Source: Clostridia bacterium (GTDB lineage: Bacteria > Bacillota > Clostridia > Christensenellales > UBA1242). From it: 8,100 bases of DNA. Below, one piece after another: positions 1 through 5,528 of the stretch. Under the pieces are notes generated by a model that saw nothing but the letters and a program-made list of their open reading frames with translations, searched no databases and had not been told where the DNA came from. The translations under genes and the position numbers were made by a program. The stretch lies in the NCBI GenBank assembly GCA_017473285.1, contig JAFULP010000064.1, positions 1-8,100 of the forward strand, in the 5' to 3' direction. Each line of letters starts with the position of its first letter. Position 1 is the stretch's first letter.

Positions 1-21
1 ACGCATGCGTGCGCATATATA
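1..21. other. Alternating purine-pyrimidine tract (Z-DNA-like)
   Basis: All 21 bases strictly alternate purine and pyrimidine. The first ten (ACGCATGCGT) form a perfect palindrome, and GC/GT steps dominate before a TATATA tail. It stands out in a very AT-rich setting. Its left end is cut by the window, so the true length is unknown. No gene end can be assigned here: one plus frame is open from base 1 to a TAA at 58-60, but the encoded peptide of about 19 residues is not recognisable. Confidence 0.45.
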
Positions 22-65
22 ATAGGAAGATGTAAAAATTTAATTTTGATATATGATTAAAACAA

Positions 66-96
66 AAAACTCTAACAAGTATTTTGTTAGAGTTTT
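66..96 (-). terminator. Intrinsic terminator downstream of the first degV gene
   Basis: A perfect 13-bp inverted repeat (arms 66-78 and 84-96, AAAACTCTAACAA and its complement) surrounds a 5-nt loop. On the minus strand it follows the degV stop codon by a few bases and runs into a T-rich tail (TTTTTTGTTTT). The plus strand also carries a T-rich tail (TTTTATTTGTT), so it may work in both directions. Confidence 0.85.
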
Positions 97-101
97 ATTT
101 G

Positions 102-992
102 TTAATAATTGTTTACTACTTTATTATCAACCAAGCAACAAGTTAATCCTATTGCTCCAGGACCAGTGTGACAAGCGATGCTAAGTGGCAATGGGTCACT
201 AAACATAATAGGATATCCATTAAATTCATATTCTACTTCTTGCTTAAATTCATTAAAATCTTTCAAGTCAAGGCAAGAATGTGCAAGAGAGATTACTATT
301 GTTTGGTTAGGTTTTTTGTTTATAAATCTTGTTTCAATATCTTTTTTGATTGCATTAATCATTTTTGATTTTGCTTGTTTAATTGTTAAAACTTTTGCAT
401 AAGCATCAAGTTTGTCACCTTGAATTTGTAATACTGGTTTAATATTAAGCAACGAGCCAATTGCAGCAGCGGCAGGAGTAACACGGCCACCCTTTTTAAG
501 ATATTTAAGCGTAGGAACCATAATGTATATTGTTGCATTTAAAGCATTGTTTTCCAAAATTTGCTTAATTTCCTTAGCAGATTTTCCTTGCTTGGCAAGT
601 TCTAACGCTTCTAATACCGCCAACTTAAGCGTAACTGAAACACGCTTATTATTAATCACTTGTACTTTGCCATTGTATTCTAAGCTTGAAAACTCAGACG
701 ATTGATAAGTGGAACTTAATCCGCTAGATAAAGGAATATACACAATTTCATCATATTCCTTTAACGCTTCGTTCCATATACTTTTTATTACTTCTTGATT
801 AGGTTGTGAAGTTGACACACTTGCAGAACTATTTAATTTTTCATAAAACAATTCTTGTGTTAAATTTTTATCTTCACTATATTCTTCTCCATTAATCAAA
901 AATGGAATATATCCCATTTTGATATTTAATTTTTGTGCTTCTTGGGCAGTTAATCCGCAACTATTATCCGTTACAATACCAACTTTTGCCAT
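102..992 (-). CDS. DegV family fatty-acid-binding protein (FakB-like), copy 1
   Basis: This 296-residue protein has the usual length and motifs of the DegV family. Residues 1-15 hold the opening beta strand and TDNSCGLT. SVSTSQPN (58-65) is the family's S/T-rich lipid carboxylate-binding loop. IPLSSGLSSTY (86-96) is the second conserved loop, and YLKKGGRV, NIKPVL and CHTGPGAIG follow in the C-terminal half. Known DegV/FakB proteins hold one fatty acid and present it to the kinase FakA, giving acyl-phosphate for phospholipid synthesis; this role is inferred here from the family. The start at 992 is supported by AAAGGAGAA at the right distance. It stands alone on the minus strand, with its own promoter and a strong terminator, and diverges from pgsA, another lipid gene. 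No fakA is in the window. Family call is very secure; ligand and exact role are not. Confidence 0.93.
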   Translation of the reverse strand: MAKVGIVTDNSCGLTAQEAQKLNIKMGYIPFLINGEEYSEDKNLTQELFYEKLNSSASVSTSQPNQEVIKSIWNEALKEYDEIVYIPLSSGLSSTYQSSEFSSLEYNGKVQVINNKRVSVTLKLAVLEALELAKQGKSAKEIKQILENNALNATIYIMVPTLKYLKKGGRVTPAAAAIGSLLNIKPVLQIQGDKLDAYAKVLTIKQAKSKMINAIKKDIETRFINKKPNQTIVISLAHSCLDLKDFNEFKQEVEYEFNGYPIMFSDPLPLSIACHTGPGAIGLTCCLVDNKVVNNY

Positions 993-1036
993 ACTTTCTC
1001 CTTTATTTATAATAATGTTTAAAAGTTTACATAACT

Positions 1037-1065
1037 AGTATATATGAAAAATAGACACCTGTCAA
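1037..1065 (-). promoter_or_regulatory. Sigma-A type promoter of the first degV gene
   Basis: On the minus strand a perfect -35 TTGACA (1060-1065) is followed by a 17-bp spacer and a -10 TATACT (1037-1042, five of six consensus). This places the transcript start about 40 bases before the ribosome binding site of degV. It is the best promoter match in the window. A dyad (ATTTGCTCAAAT, 1069-1080) lies 3 bp beyond the -35 box and could be an operator. Confidence 0.85.
1047..1058 (+). repeat. 12-bp repeat AAAAATAGACAC, copy A
   Basis: Identical to 1115-1126. This copy lies inside the spacer of the degV promoter; read on the minus strand it is GTGTCTATTTTT. Both copies have an alternating AT run on the left, so they may come from a small duplication of promoter-region sequence. 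Confidence 0.5.
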
Positions 1066-1068
1066 ATG

Positions 1069-1083
1069 ATTTGCTCAAATTGT
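1069..1083 (+). repeat. 15-bp repeat ATTTGCTCAAATTGT with inner dyad, copy A
   Basis: Identical to 1331-1345. The core ATTTG-CT-CAAAT is an inverted repeat with 5-bp arms. The copy lies just upstream of the degV -35 box, in a position suited to an activator or repressor site. No known regulator is identified. Confidence 0.5.
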
Positions 1084-1114
1084 GCCAATAATTGCCTTAT
1101 TTTTAGATATATTT

Positions 1115-1126
1115 AAAAATAGACAC
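1115..1126 (+). repeat. 12-bp repeat AAAAATAGACAC, copy B
   Basis: Exact second copy of 1047-1058, offset by 68 bases. No good -35 box accompanies this copy on the minus strand, so it is not clearly a second promoter. Confidence 0.45.
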
Positions 1127-1149
1127 TTTTAAAAATTTTGCTGTAAACT

Positions 1150-1158
1150 TGATACAAT
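1150..1158 (+). promoter_or_regulatory. Possible extended -10 promoter
   Basis: TGATACAAT fits an extended -10 element (TGn followed by TACAAT, five of six). No -35 box is found at 16-18 bp. If active, it would transcribe the C-poor stretch at 1194-1323 and give pgsA a leader of more than 200 nt. Evidence is weak in AT-rich DNA. Confidence 0.25.
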
Positions 1159-1330
1159 TAAAGTAAATTTATGGCTATTATATAGATTTTTTCATTGAGA
1201 GTGATTTGGGTAATTAATAAAAGATATAGGTTGTTGCAAATAAGCGATAATGTTTTTGTGATGAGGTTAGTTAACTTTGATATGTGAAATTTTGGATGTT
1301 TGAAGTGTTTGATAAATTAAATTCTTATCA

Positions 1331-1345
1331 ATTTGCTCAAATTGT
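1331..1345 (+). repeat. 15-bp repeat ATTTGCTCAAATTGT with dyad, copy B
   Basis: Second exact copy of 1069-1083. Here the dyad is longer: CAATTTG-CT-CAAATTG (1329-1344) has perfect 7-bp arms. It touches the proposed -35 box of pgsA (1342-1347), which is a suitable place for an operator. It also overlaps the TTATCAA arm of a second inverted repeat. Confidence 0.5.
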
Positions 1346-1370
1346 TTGTAAAAAATTGGGTTATTATGTT
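1342..1370 (+). promoter_or_regulatory. Probable weak promoter of the pgsA operon
   Basis: TTGTTT (1342-1347), a 17-bp spacer and TATGTT (1365-1370) form a modest sigma-A match. It would start transcription near 1377, just ahead of the pgsA ribosome binding site. An alternative extended -10 TGATATAAA (1372-1380) lies too close to that site to leave a useful leader. Confidence 0.35.
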
Positions 1371-1399
1371 ATGATATAAATATAAAAGGAGGGGATTTA

Positions 1400-1981
1400 A
1401 TGAATCTACCTAACAAATTAACAATTTTGCGTGTAATAATGATACCATTAGTTATGGTGTTTTACATGGTTGACGCAATTCCGTACGGAAAAATTGTAGC
1501 ATTAGCATTATTTGTAATTGCTGCGCTTACCGACTTTTTAGATGGTTATATTGCCCGTAAATATAATCTAGTAACTGATTTTGGTAAGTTTTTAGACCCT
1601 ATAGCCGATAAACTATTAGTGGCAAGCGTGTTGTTTATGATTGCTATTGACGGAACTATACCTAACCCATGGGGCGTGATAGTGGTTACCATCATTATGA
1701 GCAGAGAACTTATTGTAGACGCATTTAGATTGATTGCTTGTACCAAAGGTATTGTGCTTGCTGCGGATATCTGGGGCAAGGCAAAAACTATGGTTCAGTG
1801 CTGGACAATGCCACTATGCATTTTGCTTGCATTCTTTGAGCAATGCACAAGCGTAGGTGGTGCTGGTCTACTTGCTTTCCAAATTGTATGTTATGTATTG
1901 ATTGGTATTTCAACAGTATTAACTGTTATTTCTGGGGTAAACTATTTTGCAAAGAACAAGCAAGTAATTTCTACCAAATAA
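1400..1981 (+). CDS. pgsA: CDP-diacylglycerol--glycerol-3-phosphate 3-phosphatidyltransferase
   Basis: PgsA makes phosphatidylglycerophosphate from CDP-diacylglycerol and glycerol-3-phosphate in the cytoplasmic membrane, the committed step to phosphatidylglycerol and cardiolipin. The 193-residue length is typical. The CDP-alcohol phosphatidyltransferase signature D-x2-D-G-x2-A-R-x8-G-x3-D-x3-D is complete, at D45, D48, G49, A52, R53, G62, D66 and D70. These aspartates bind the metal and substrate. The N-terminal NLPNKLTILR is typical of PgsA rather than of phosphatidylserine or cardiolipin synthases of the same fold. Hydrophobic segments lie at about 10-25, 30-45, 72-100, 135-148 and 156-183. 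The start is well set by AGGAGG 7 bp upstream. It leads a probable operon with recA 56 bp downstream. In Bacillus, pgsA also lies near recA, but with cinA between them; here cinA is absent. Confidence 0.95.
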   Translation: MNLPNKLTILRVIMIPLVMVFYMVDAIPYGKIVALALFVIAALTDFLDGYIARKYNLVTDFGKFLDPIADKLLVASVLFMIAIDGTIPNPWGVIVVTIIMSRELIVDAFRLIACTKGIVLAADIWGKAKTMVQCWTMPLCILLAFFEQCTSVGGAGLLAFQIVCYVLIGISTVLTVISGVNYFAKNKQVISTK

Positions 1982-2037
1982 CAAGTATATTTGTTTGATT
2001 TTTTGCTTAAAATTAACTTAAATTAAAAGGAAATAAA

Positions 2038-3024
2038 ATGGATAGAGAAGAAAAACAAAAAGTCCTTAACCAAGTAATATTGCAAATCGAAAAGCAATTT
2101 GGTAAAGGTTCTATTATCAAAATGGATGAAGAGGCAAGAACAGATATTGAGGTGATTTCTACAGGATGCTTAACACTTGATTATGCGTTAGGCGTGGGTG
2201 GTTTGCCTAGAGGAAGAATTATTGAAATATATGGTCCTGAATCTTCGGGTAAAACAACTGTGGCACTACATGTTATTGCTGAAGCGCAAAAATTGGGCGG
2301 TGTGGCTGCATTTATTGATGCTGAGCATGCTCTTGACCCTAATTATGCTAGCAAATTGGGCGTCGATATTAACAATTTGTATGTATCTCAACCAGACACT
2401 GGCGAACAAGCGCTTGAAATTACTGAACAATTGGTGCGCAGTGGCGGTGTTGATATCGTTGTTGTTGACTCGGTTGCCGCACTTACACCAAAGGCTGAAA
2501 TTGACGGTGAAATGGGCGATAGTTTTATAGGTCTTCAAGCAAGACTTATGAGTCAAGCATTAAGAAAATTAACTTCGGGTATATCAAAAAGCAACACTTT
2601 GGTTATATTTATTAACCAATTGCGTGAAAAAGTTGGCGTTATGTTCGGTTCACCTGAAACAACTCCGGGTGGTAAGGCTTTAAAGTTCTATTCAAGCGTA
2701 AGACTGGATGTTAGAAAAGTTGAAACTTTAAAAAGTGGTCAAGATATGGTAGGTAGCCGTACCCGTGTAAAAGTGGTAAAAAATAAGGTCGCTCCACCAT
2801 TTAAACAAGCCGAATTTGATATTATGTACGGCGAAGGAATTTCGATGCTTGGTTGCTTGCTAGATATGGCACTTGAATTTAATATTATTGAAAAAAGCGG
2901 TTCTTGGTTTAGTTACAATGGAAATAAGGTTGGTCAAGGTCGTGACAATGTAATAGCATATTTGCGTAACACACCTGAATTGGCCGATGAAATTGAAAAA
3001 TTAATAAGAGAGAAAATGGTATAA
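2038..3024 (+). CDS. recA: Recombinase RecA
   Basis: RecA forms filaments on single-stranded DNA, carries out strand exchange, and activates LexA self-cleavage in the SOS response. All catalytic parts are present, with numbering close to E. coli: Walker A GPESSGKT (66-73), catalytic E96 in DAEHALD, Walker B VVVDS with D144, loop L1 around 157-165, and Q194 with loop L2 (about 195-209). QARLMSQALRKL and TPGGKALKFY are diagnostic. At 328 residues the core and C-terminal domain are complete, but the protein stops at about the end of that domain (EIEKLIREKMV), so the long acidic tail of E. coli RecA is missing. The start is preceded by AAAGGAA. No terminator and no GAAC-N4-GTTC LexA box is visible in the 56 bp before it, so it may be read with pgsA. 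Its stop overlaps the next start (TAATG). Confidence 0.98.
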   Translation: MDREEKQKVLNQVILQIEKQFGKGSIIKMDEEARTDIEVISTGCLTLDYALGVGGLPRGRIIEIYGPESSGKTTVALHVIAEAQKLGGVAAFIDAEHALDPNYASKLGVDINNLYVSQPDTGEQALEITEQLVRSGGVDIVVVDSVAALTPKAEIDGEMGDSFIGLQARLMSQALRKLTSGISKSNTLVIFINQLREKVGVMFGSPETTPGGKALKFYSSVRLDVRKVETLKSGQDMVGSRTRVKVVKNKVAPPFKQAEFDIMYGEGISMLGCLLDMALEFNIIEKSGSWFSYNGNKVGQGRDNVIAYLRNTPELADEIEKLIREKMV

Positions 3025-3575
3025 TGAAATTATGTAATAAGTTAGTTCGCAACGGCGTTGTTGACTCGTTGAAAGCAAGTGGCTATAGAACTAAAAGTGA
3101 ACAAATAAGGGGAGATGAATATAAGGTTAAATTATATTGCTTGTTTTTGCAGGAATATAAGGAAACTTTGCAAATTGACAAAGAGCCTCACCTTTATGCT
3201 CACTATGCTGATATGTTGGAAGTTATAAAAACTTTAATGATTTATAATAAAGTTAACATTAATGCTTTAAACATTAATCAAACTGGTCCTATGGAGTGGT
3301 ATAAAAGTTTTATACCGCAATGGCAAAAACTAGCCGACGCAAGAATGGATTTATTACAAAAATTTGAAGAATTGCAAAGTATGAAAACCGAAGCAATAAG
3401 AGATCAATTAGTTGATATGTTTAATTCATTTAAGCAATTAGTTGAGGCACATAAACTTAGTTTTGCTCAAGTAAATAAAGTGAGCATGAATAGGTTTAAG
3501 CAATTAGGTGGATTTAATAAGGGATTATATCTAGTAGGGGTTTCAGAAACTAAGGAGTCAAATCAAACGATTTAA
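3024..3575 (+). CDS. Divergent PRA-PH/MazG-like pyrophosphohydrolase family protein
   Basis: Several motifs match by eye the small all-alpha NTP pyrophosphohydrolase family related to phosphoribosyl-ATP pyrophosphatase (KLVRDKIPE... proteins, about 100 residues, thought to clear abnormal nucleotides). These are KLVRNGVVDSLKASG (6-20), DEYKVKL (31-37), E44-x-x-E47, ADMLEVI (62-68), and a C-terminal LGGFNKGLYLVGV (161-173) equivalent to the usual GGFEKRIFL ending. At 183 residues it is much longer than the family. The extra about 70 residues (roughly 75-145) form a helical, charged insertion before the final motif. Two positions differ from the family: KLVRD is KLVRN, and the Glu of the ExxD metal site is H60, while D63 remains. 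Activity is therefore uncertain. The start overlaps the recA stop by one base, which suggests translational coupling; recN follows 31 bp on. Context implies a DNA-repair or nucleotide-hygiene role, but this is inference. Confidence 0.65.
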   Translation: MKLCNKLVRNGVVDSLKASGYRTKSEQIRGDEYKVKLYCLFLQEYKETLQIDKEPHLYAHYADMLEVIKTLMIYNKVNINALNINQTGPMEWYKSFIPQWQKLADARMDLLQKFEELQSMKTEAIRDQLVDMFNSFKQLVEAHKLSFAQVNKVSMNRFKQLGGFNKGLYLVGVSETKESNQTI

Positions 3576-3606
3576 CTTCATTAACTGTATGCAAAGGACA
3601 TAAATT

Positions 3607-5298
3607 ATGTTAGTTAATTTAAAAATTAAAAATGTGGCTTTGATAGATAGTTTAGATATAACTTTTGATAAGCAATTAAATGTTATAAGCGGTGAAACAG
3701 GCTCAGGTAAAAGCATTATGCTTAATGCTATGGGTTTTGTGTTTGGCGATAGGCTTGACAAAACATTGCTTCGTGAAGGTACCGACATTATGCGTGTCGA
3801 TGCCTTTTTTGACGATTTAGATAGTGCTGTAAAGGTATATATTCAAGAACTAACGGGCGTAAATCTTGATAATGATTTGGTAATAACAAGAGAATATTAC
3901 GAAAATGGCAAAACGGTGTGTAAAATTAATGGTGAAAATGTAAATACCACTATTTTAAAGAAGGTTAGTTCCCGTCTTATTGATATTCATGGTCAGCACG
4001 AACATCAATCGCTTATGAATAATGACTATCAATTGGATATTTTAGACTTGTTTTCTAAAGGCGAAATTGAGCCGTATTTGGATAACTTAAATGCATTGAT
4101 TGATGATTTACAGCAAGTAAATAGTGATTTAAACGGCTTGGGTGGGAACCTTGAGCAAAAGCAAAACTTAATAGACCTATATACTTATCAAATTAATGAG
4201 ATTGACAAGGCAGGTGTTAAACAAGGTGAATATGAAGATATATTGCAACAGATTAAGGAAATGAAAGCATATGAAAAAATTGTTGAGCATTTGCAAGAAA
4301 GTTATAAATGTTTGGCGGAAAATTCGTATATAACTCCTGCTACAGATTTGGTAAACGAAGCTTCTAAACAAGTGGCAACCTTGCAAGAATTTGGCGATAA
4401 ATATCTTAATTTAAGTGCAAGATTGGAGAGTGTTGCGGTTGAATTGGATGATGTGGCAAAAACCATTAAAGATTATTTATCAAGTGAAAGTTTTGATGCG
4501 GGCAAACTTCAACAACTGGATGAGCGTGCGGATTATATTAAAGATTTGTTTAGAAAATATGGCGGAGATTATAACGGTTTAATTAAATATTATCACGATA
4601 TTAGCAATAAACTAGATAATCTAATTAATAGCGAAAGTAAGCATGGGGAATTATTGAAAAAACAAGAAGACTTATTAACTGAAATTCAAAGTGTGCAAAA
4701 TCAAATAACTCAAATAAGAACTAAAAATTCAATTGACTTTGCAAGCAAAATTCAAAAGGAAATTGCCCTTTTAGGTATGCCAAATGCTAGTGTGCAAATC
4801 AAACTTGATAAGCGTCCCGAACAATATACACGCAAGGGTCAAGATAGTGTGGAATTTATGTTTTCGGCAAACATTGGCTTTGAATGTAAACCTTTAGCAA
4901 AGGTGGCTTCAGGTGGTGAGTTGAGCAGGTTTATGTTGGCGTACAAAATTGTGGTTGCTGACTTGGATGAAATTGGTACATTGATATTTGACGAAATTGA
5001 CACTGGATTAAGCGGTAAAATGGCGAGTGTTGTTGCGGAGTGTTTGGCAAAATTGTCAAGATTTAAACAAGTTATTACGATATCGCATTTGCCACAACTT
5101 GTATCAATGGCGGATACAAACTTCAAGGTGGAAAAATATAGCGATAATTCTACGCATACCAAATTAACTCAAATCAAAGACAGAGAATTATATTTTGAAA
5201 TTGCACGCATTATGGGTGTTGGTGAAAATGCACAAGCGTTGCAAGTGGCACAAGAATCAAAGTTGCGATGCAATGAATTTAAAAACACATTAAAATAA
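3607..5298 (+). CDS. recN: DNA repair protein RecN
   Basis: RecN is an SMC-like ATPase that gathers broken DNA ends in double-strand-break repair. The 563 residues match the usual 550-580. The N-terminal half-domain has Walker A GETGSGKS (29-36) and the IDIHGQHEHQSL motif (H128-Q134 region). A long helical middle (about 150-380), rich in Leu, Glu, Gln and Lys, forms the coiled coil. The C-terminal half-domain holds the ABC signature ASGGELSR (434-441), Walker B LIFDE (D462, E463), the D-loop DTGLSGK, and switch H494 in SHLPQ. All ATPase residues are intact. The start is set by AAAGGA 8-9 bp upstream. It is the last gene of the pgsA-recA run. recN often follows argR in Firmicutes; here it follows the recA-linked pyrophosphohydrolase-like gene. 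No SOS box is visible before it. Confidence 0.97.
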   Translation: MLVNLKIKNVALIDSLDITFDKQLNVISGETGSGKSIMLNAMGFVFGDRLDKTLLREGTDIMRVDAFFDDLDSAVKVYIQELTGVNLDNDLVITREYYENGKTVCKINGENVNTTILKKVSSRLIDIHGQHEHQSLMNNDYQLDILDLFSKGEIEPYLDNLNALIDDLQQVNSDLNGLGGNLEQKQNLIDLYTYQINEIDKAGVKQGEYEDILQQIKEMKAYEKIVEHLQESYKCLAENSYITPATDLVNEASKQVATLQEFGDKYLNLSARLESVAVELDDVAKTIKDYLSSESFDAGKLQQLDERADYIKDLFRKYGGDYNGLIKYYHDISNKLDNLINSESKHGELLKKQEDLLTEIQSVQNQITQIRTKNSIDFASKIQKEIALLGMPNASVQIKLDKRPEQYTRKGQDSVEFMFSANIGFECKPLAKVASGGELSRFMLAYKIVVADLDEIGTLIFDEIDTGLSGKMASVVAECLAKLSRFKQVITISHLPQLVSMADTNFKVEKYSDNSTHTKLTQIKDRELYFEIARIMGVGENAQALQVAQESKLRCNEFKNTLK

Positions 5299-5393
5299 AT
5301 TAATATAAAATATTAAAAATAAATTATTTAAAATAAAAATAATTAAATAATTTTAAAATTAAATTTAATTAAATAAAAATATAAATAATATTA
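5289..5393. other. 105-bp run with no G or C
   Basis: From the last codons of recN to base 5393, every base is A or T. The tract contains a 10-bp AT-only inverted repeat (5321-5330 and 5344-5353). It belongs to a 230-bp intergenic region (5299-5528) with only about 15 G or C bases. Apart from the terminator at its far end I see no gene, RNA or promoter in it. It would be easily melted and intrinsically bent. Confidence 0.9.
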
Positions 5394-5466
5394 CTACATA
5401 TCTATAAATAAGCACCAAAACAATATCAATTTTATATTTGAATAATTATTTAATATTTATAAAATA

Positions 5467-5493
5467 AAAAAGCATATTTAATTTATGCTTTTT
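5467..5493. terminator. Bidirectional terminator between recN and the second degV
   Basis: Arms AAAAAGCATA (5467-5476) and TATGCTTTTT (5484-5493) form a 10-bp stem with a 7-nt loop. The plus strand ends in TTTTTATTTTTT and the minus strand in TTTTTTATTTT, so it can end transcripts of both convergent genes. The stem has only two GC pairs, but the position and T tracts fit well. Confidence 0.8.
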
Positions 5494-5528
5494 ATTTTTT
5501 AATAATATTATTTATTTGTAATTAATTT

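Larger units (their letters stand above)
993..1399. other. Divergent intergenic region between degV and pgsA
   Basis: These 407 bases hold the degV promoter, two copies of a 15-bp repeat, a 12-bp repeat, an AT-only hairpin (8-bp arms at 1098-1105 and 1114-1121), an isolated extended -10-like site, a C-poor stretch on the plus strand (1194-1323), a TTGATAA/TTATCAA inverted repeat (1309-1315 and 1325-1331), and the probable pgsA promoter. I see no tRNA, recognisable riboswitch or convincing gene. It is longer than expected if it only served two simple promoters. Confidence 0.6.

Noticed and set aside
1..60. 3' end of a plus-strand gene ending in TAA at 58-60
   Set aside because: Only about 19 codons are visible and they show no recognisable sequence, so it cannot be supported from this window.
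1309..1331. TTGATAA...TTATCAA inverted repeat as a terminator or riboswitch stem
   Set aside because: Only 7 bp, AT-rich, 9-nt loop and no T tract after it; nothing resembles a known riboswitch core. It may be chance.
1546..1779. Open minus-strand frame inside pgsA
   Set aside because: It lies fully within the strongly supported pgsA gene on the other strand, has no ribosome binding site and encodes nothing recognisable.
1995..2023. TTGATT-17 bp-TTAAAT as a recA promoter
   Set aside because: Both boxes match only four of six, and the implied start would fall on the ribosome binding site of recA.
2198..2530. Second plus-strand frame inside recA
   Set aside because: A shadow of recA in another frame; Leu-rich product without known motifs or a ribosome binding site.
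4839..5162. Open minus-strand frame across the recN signature and Walker B region
   Set aside because: Overlaps conserved recN coding sequence and has no ribosome binding site.
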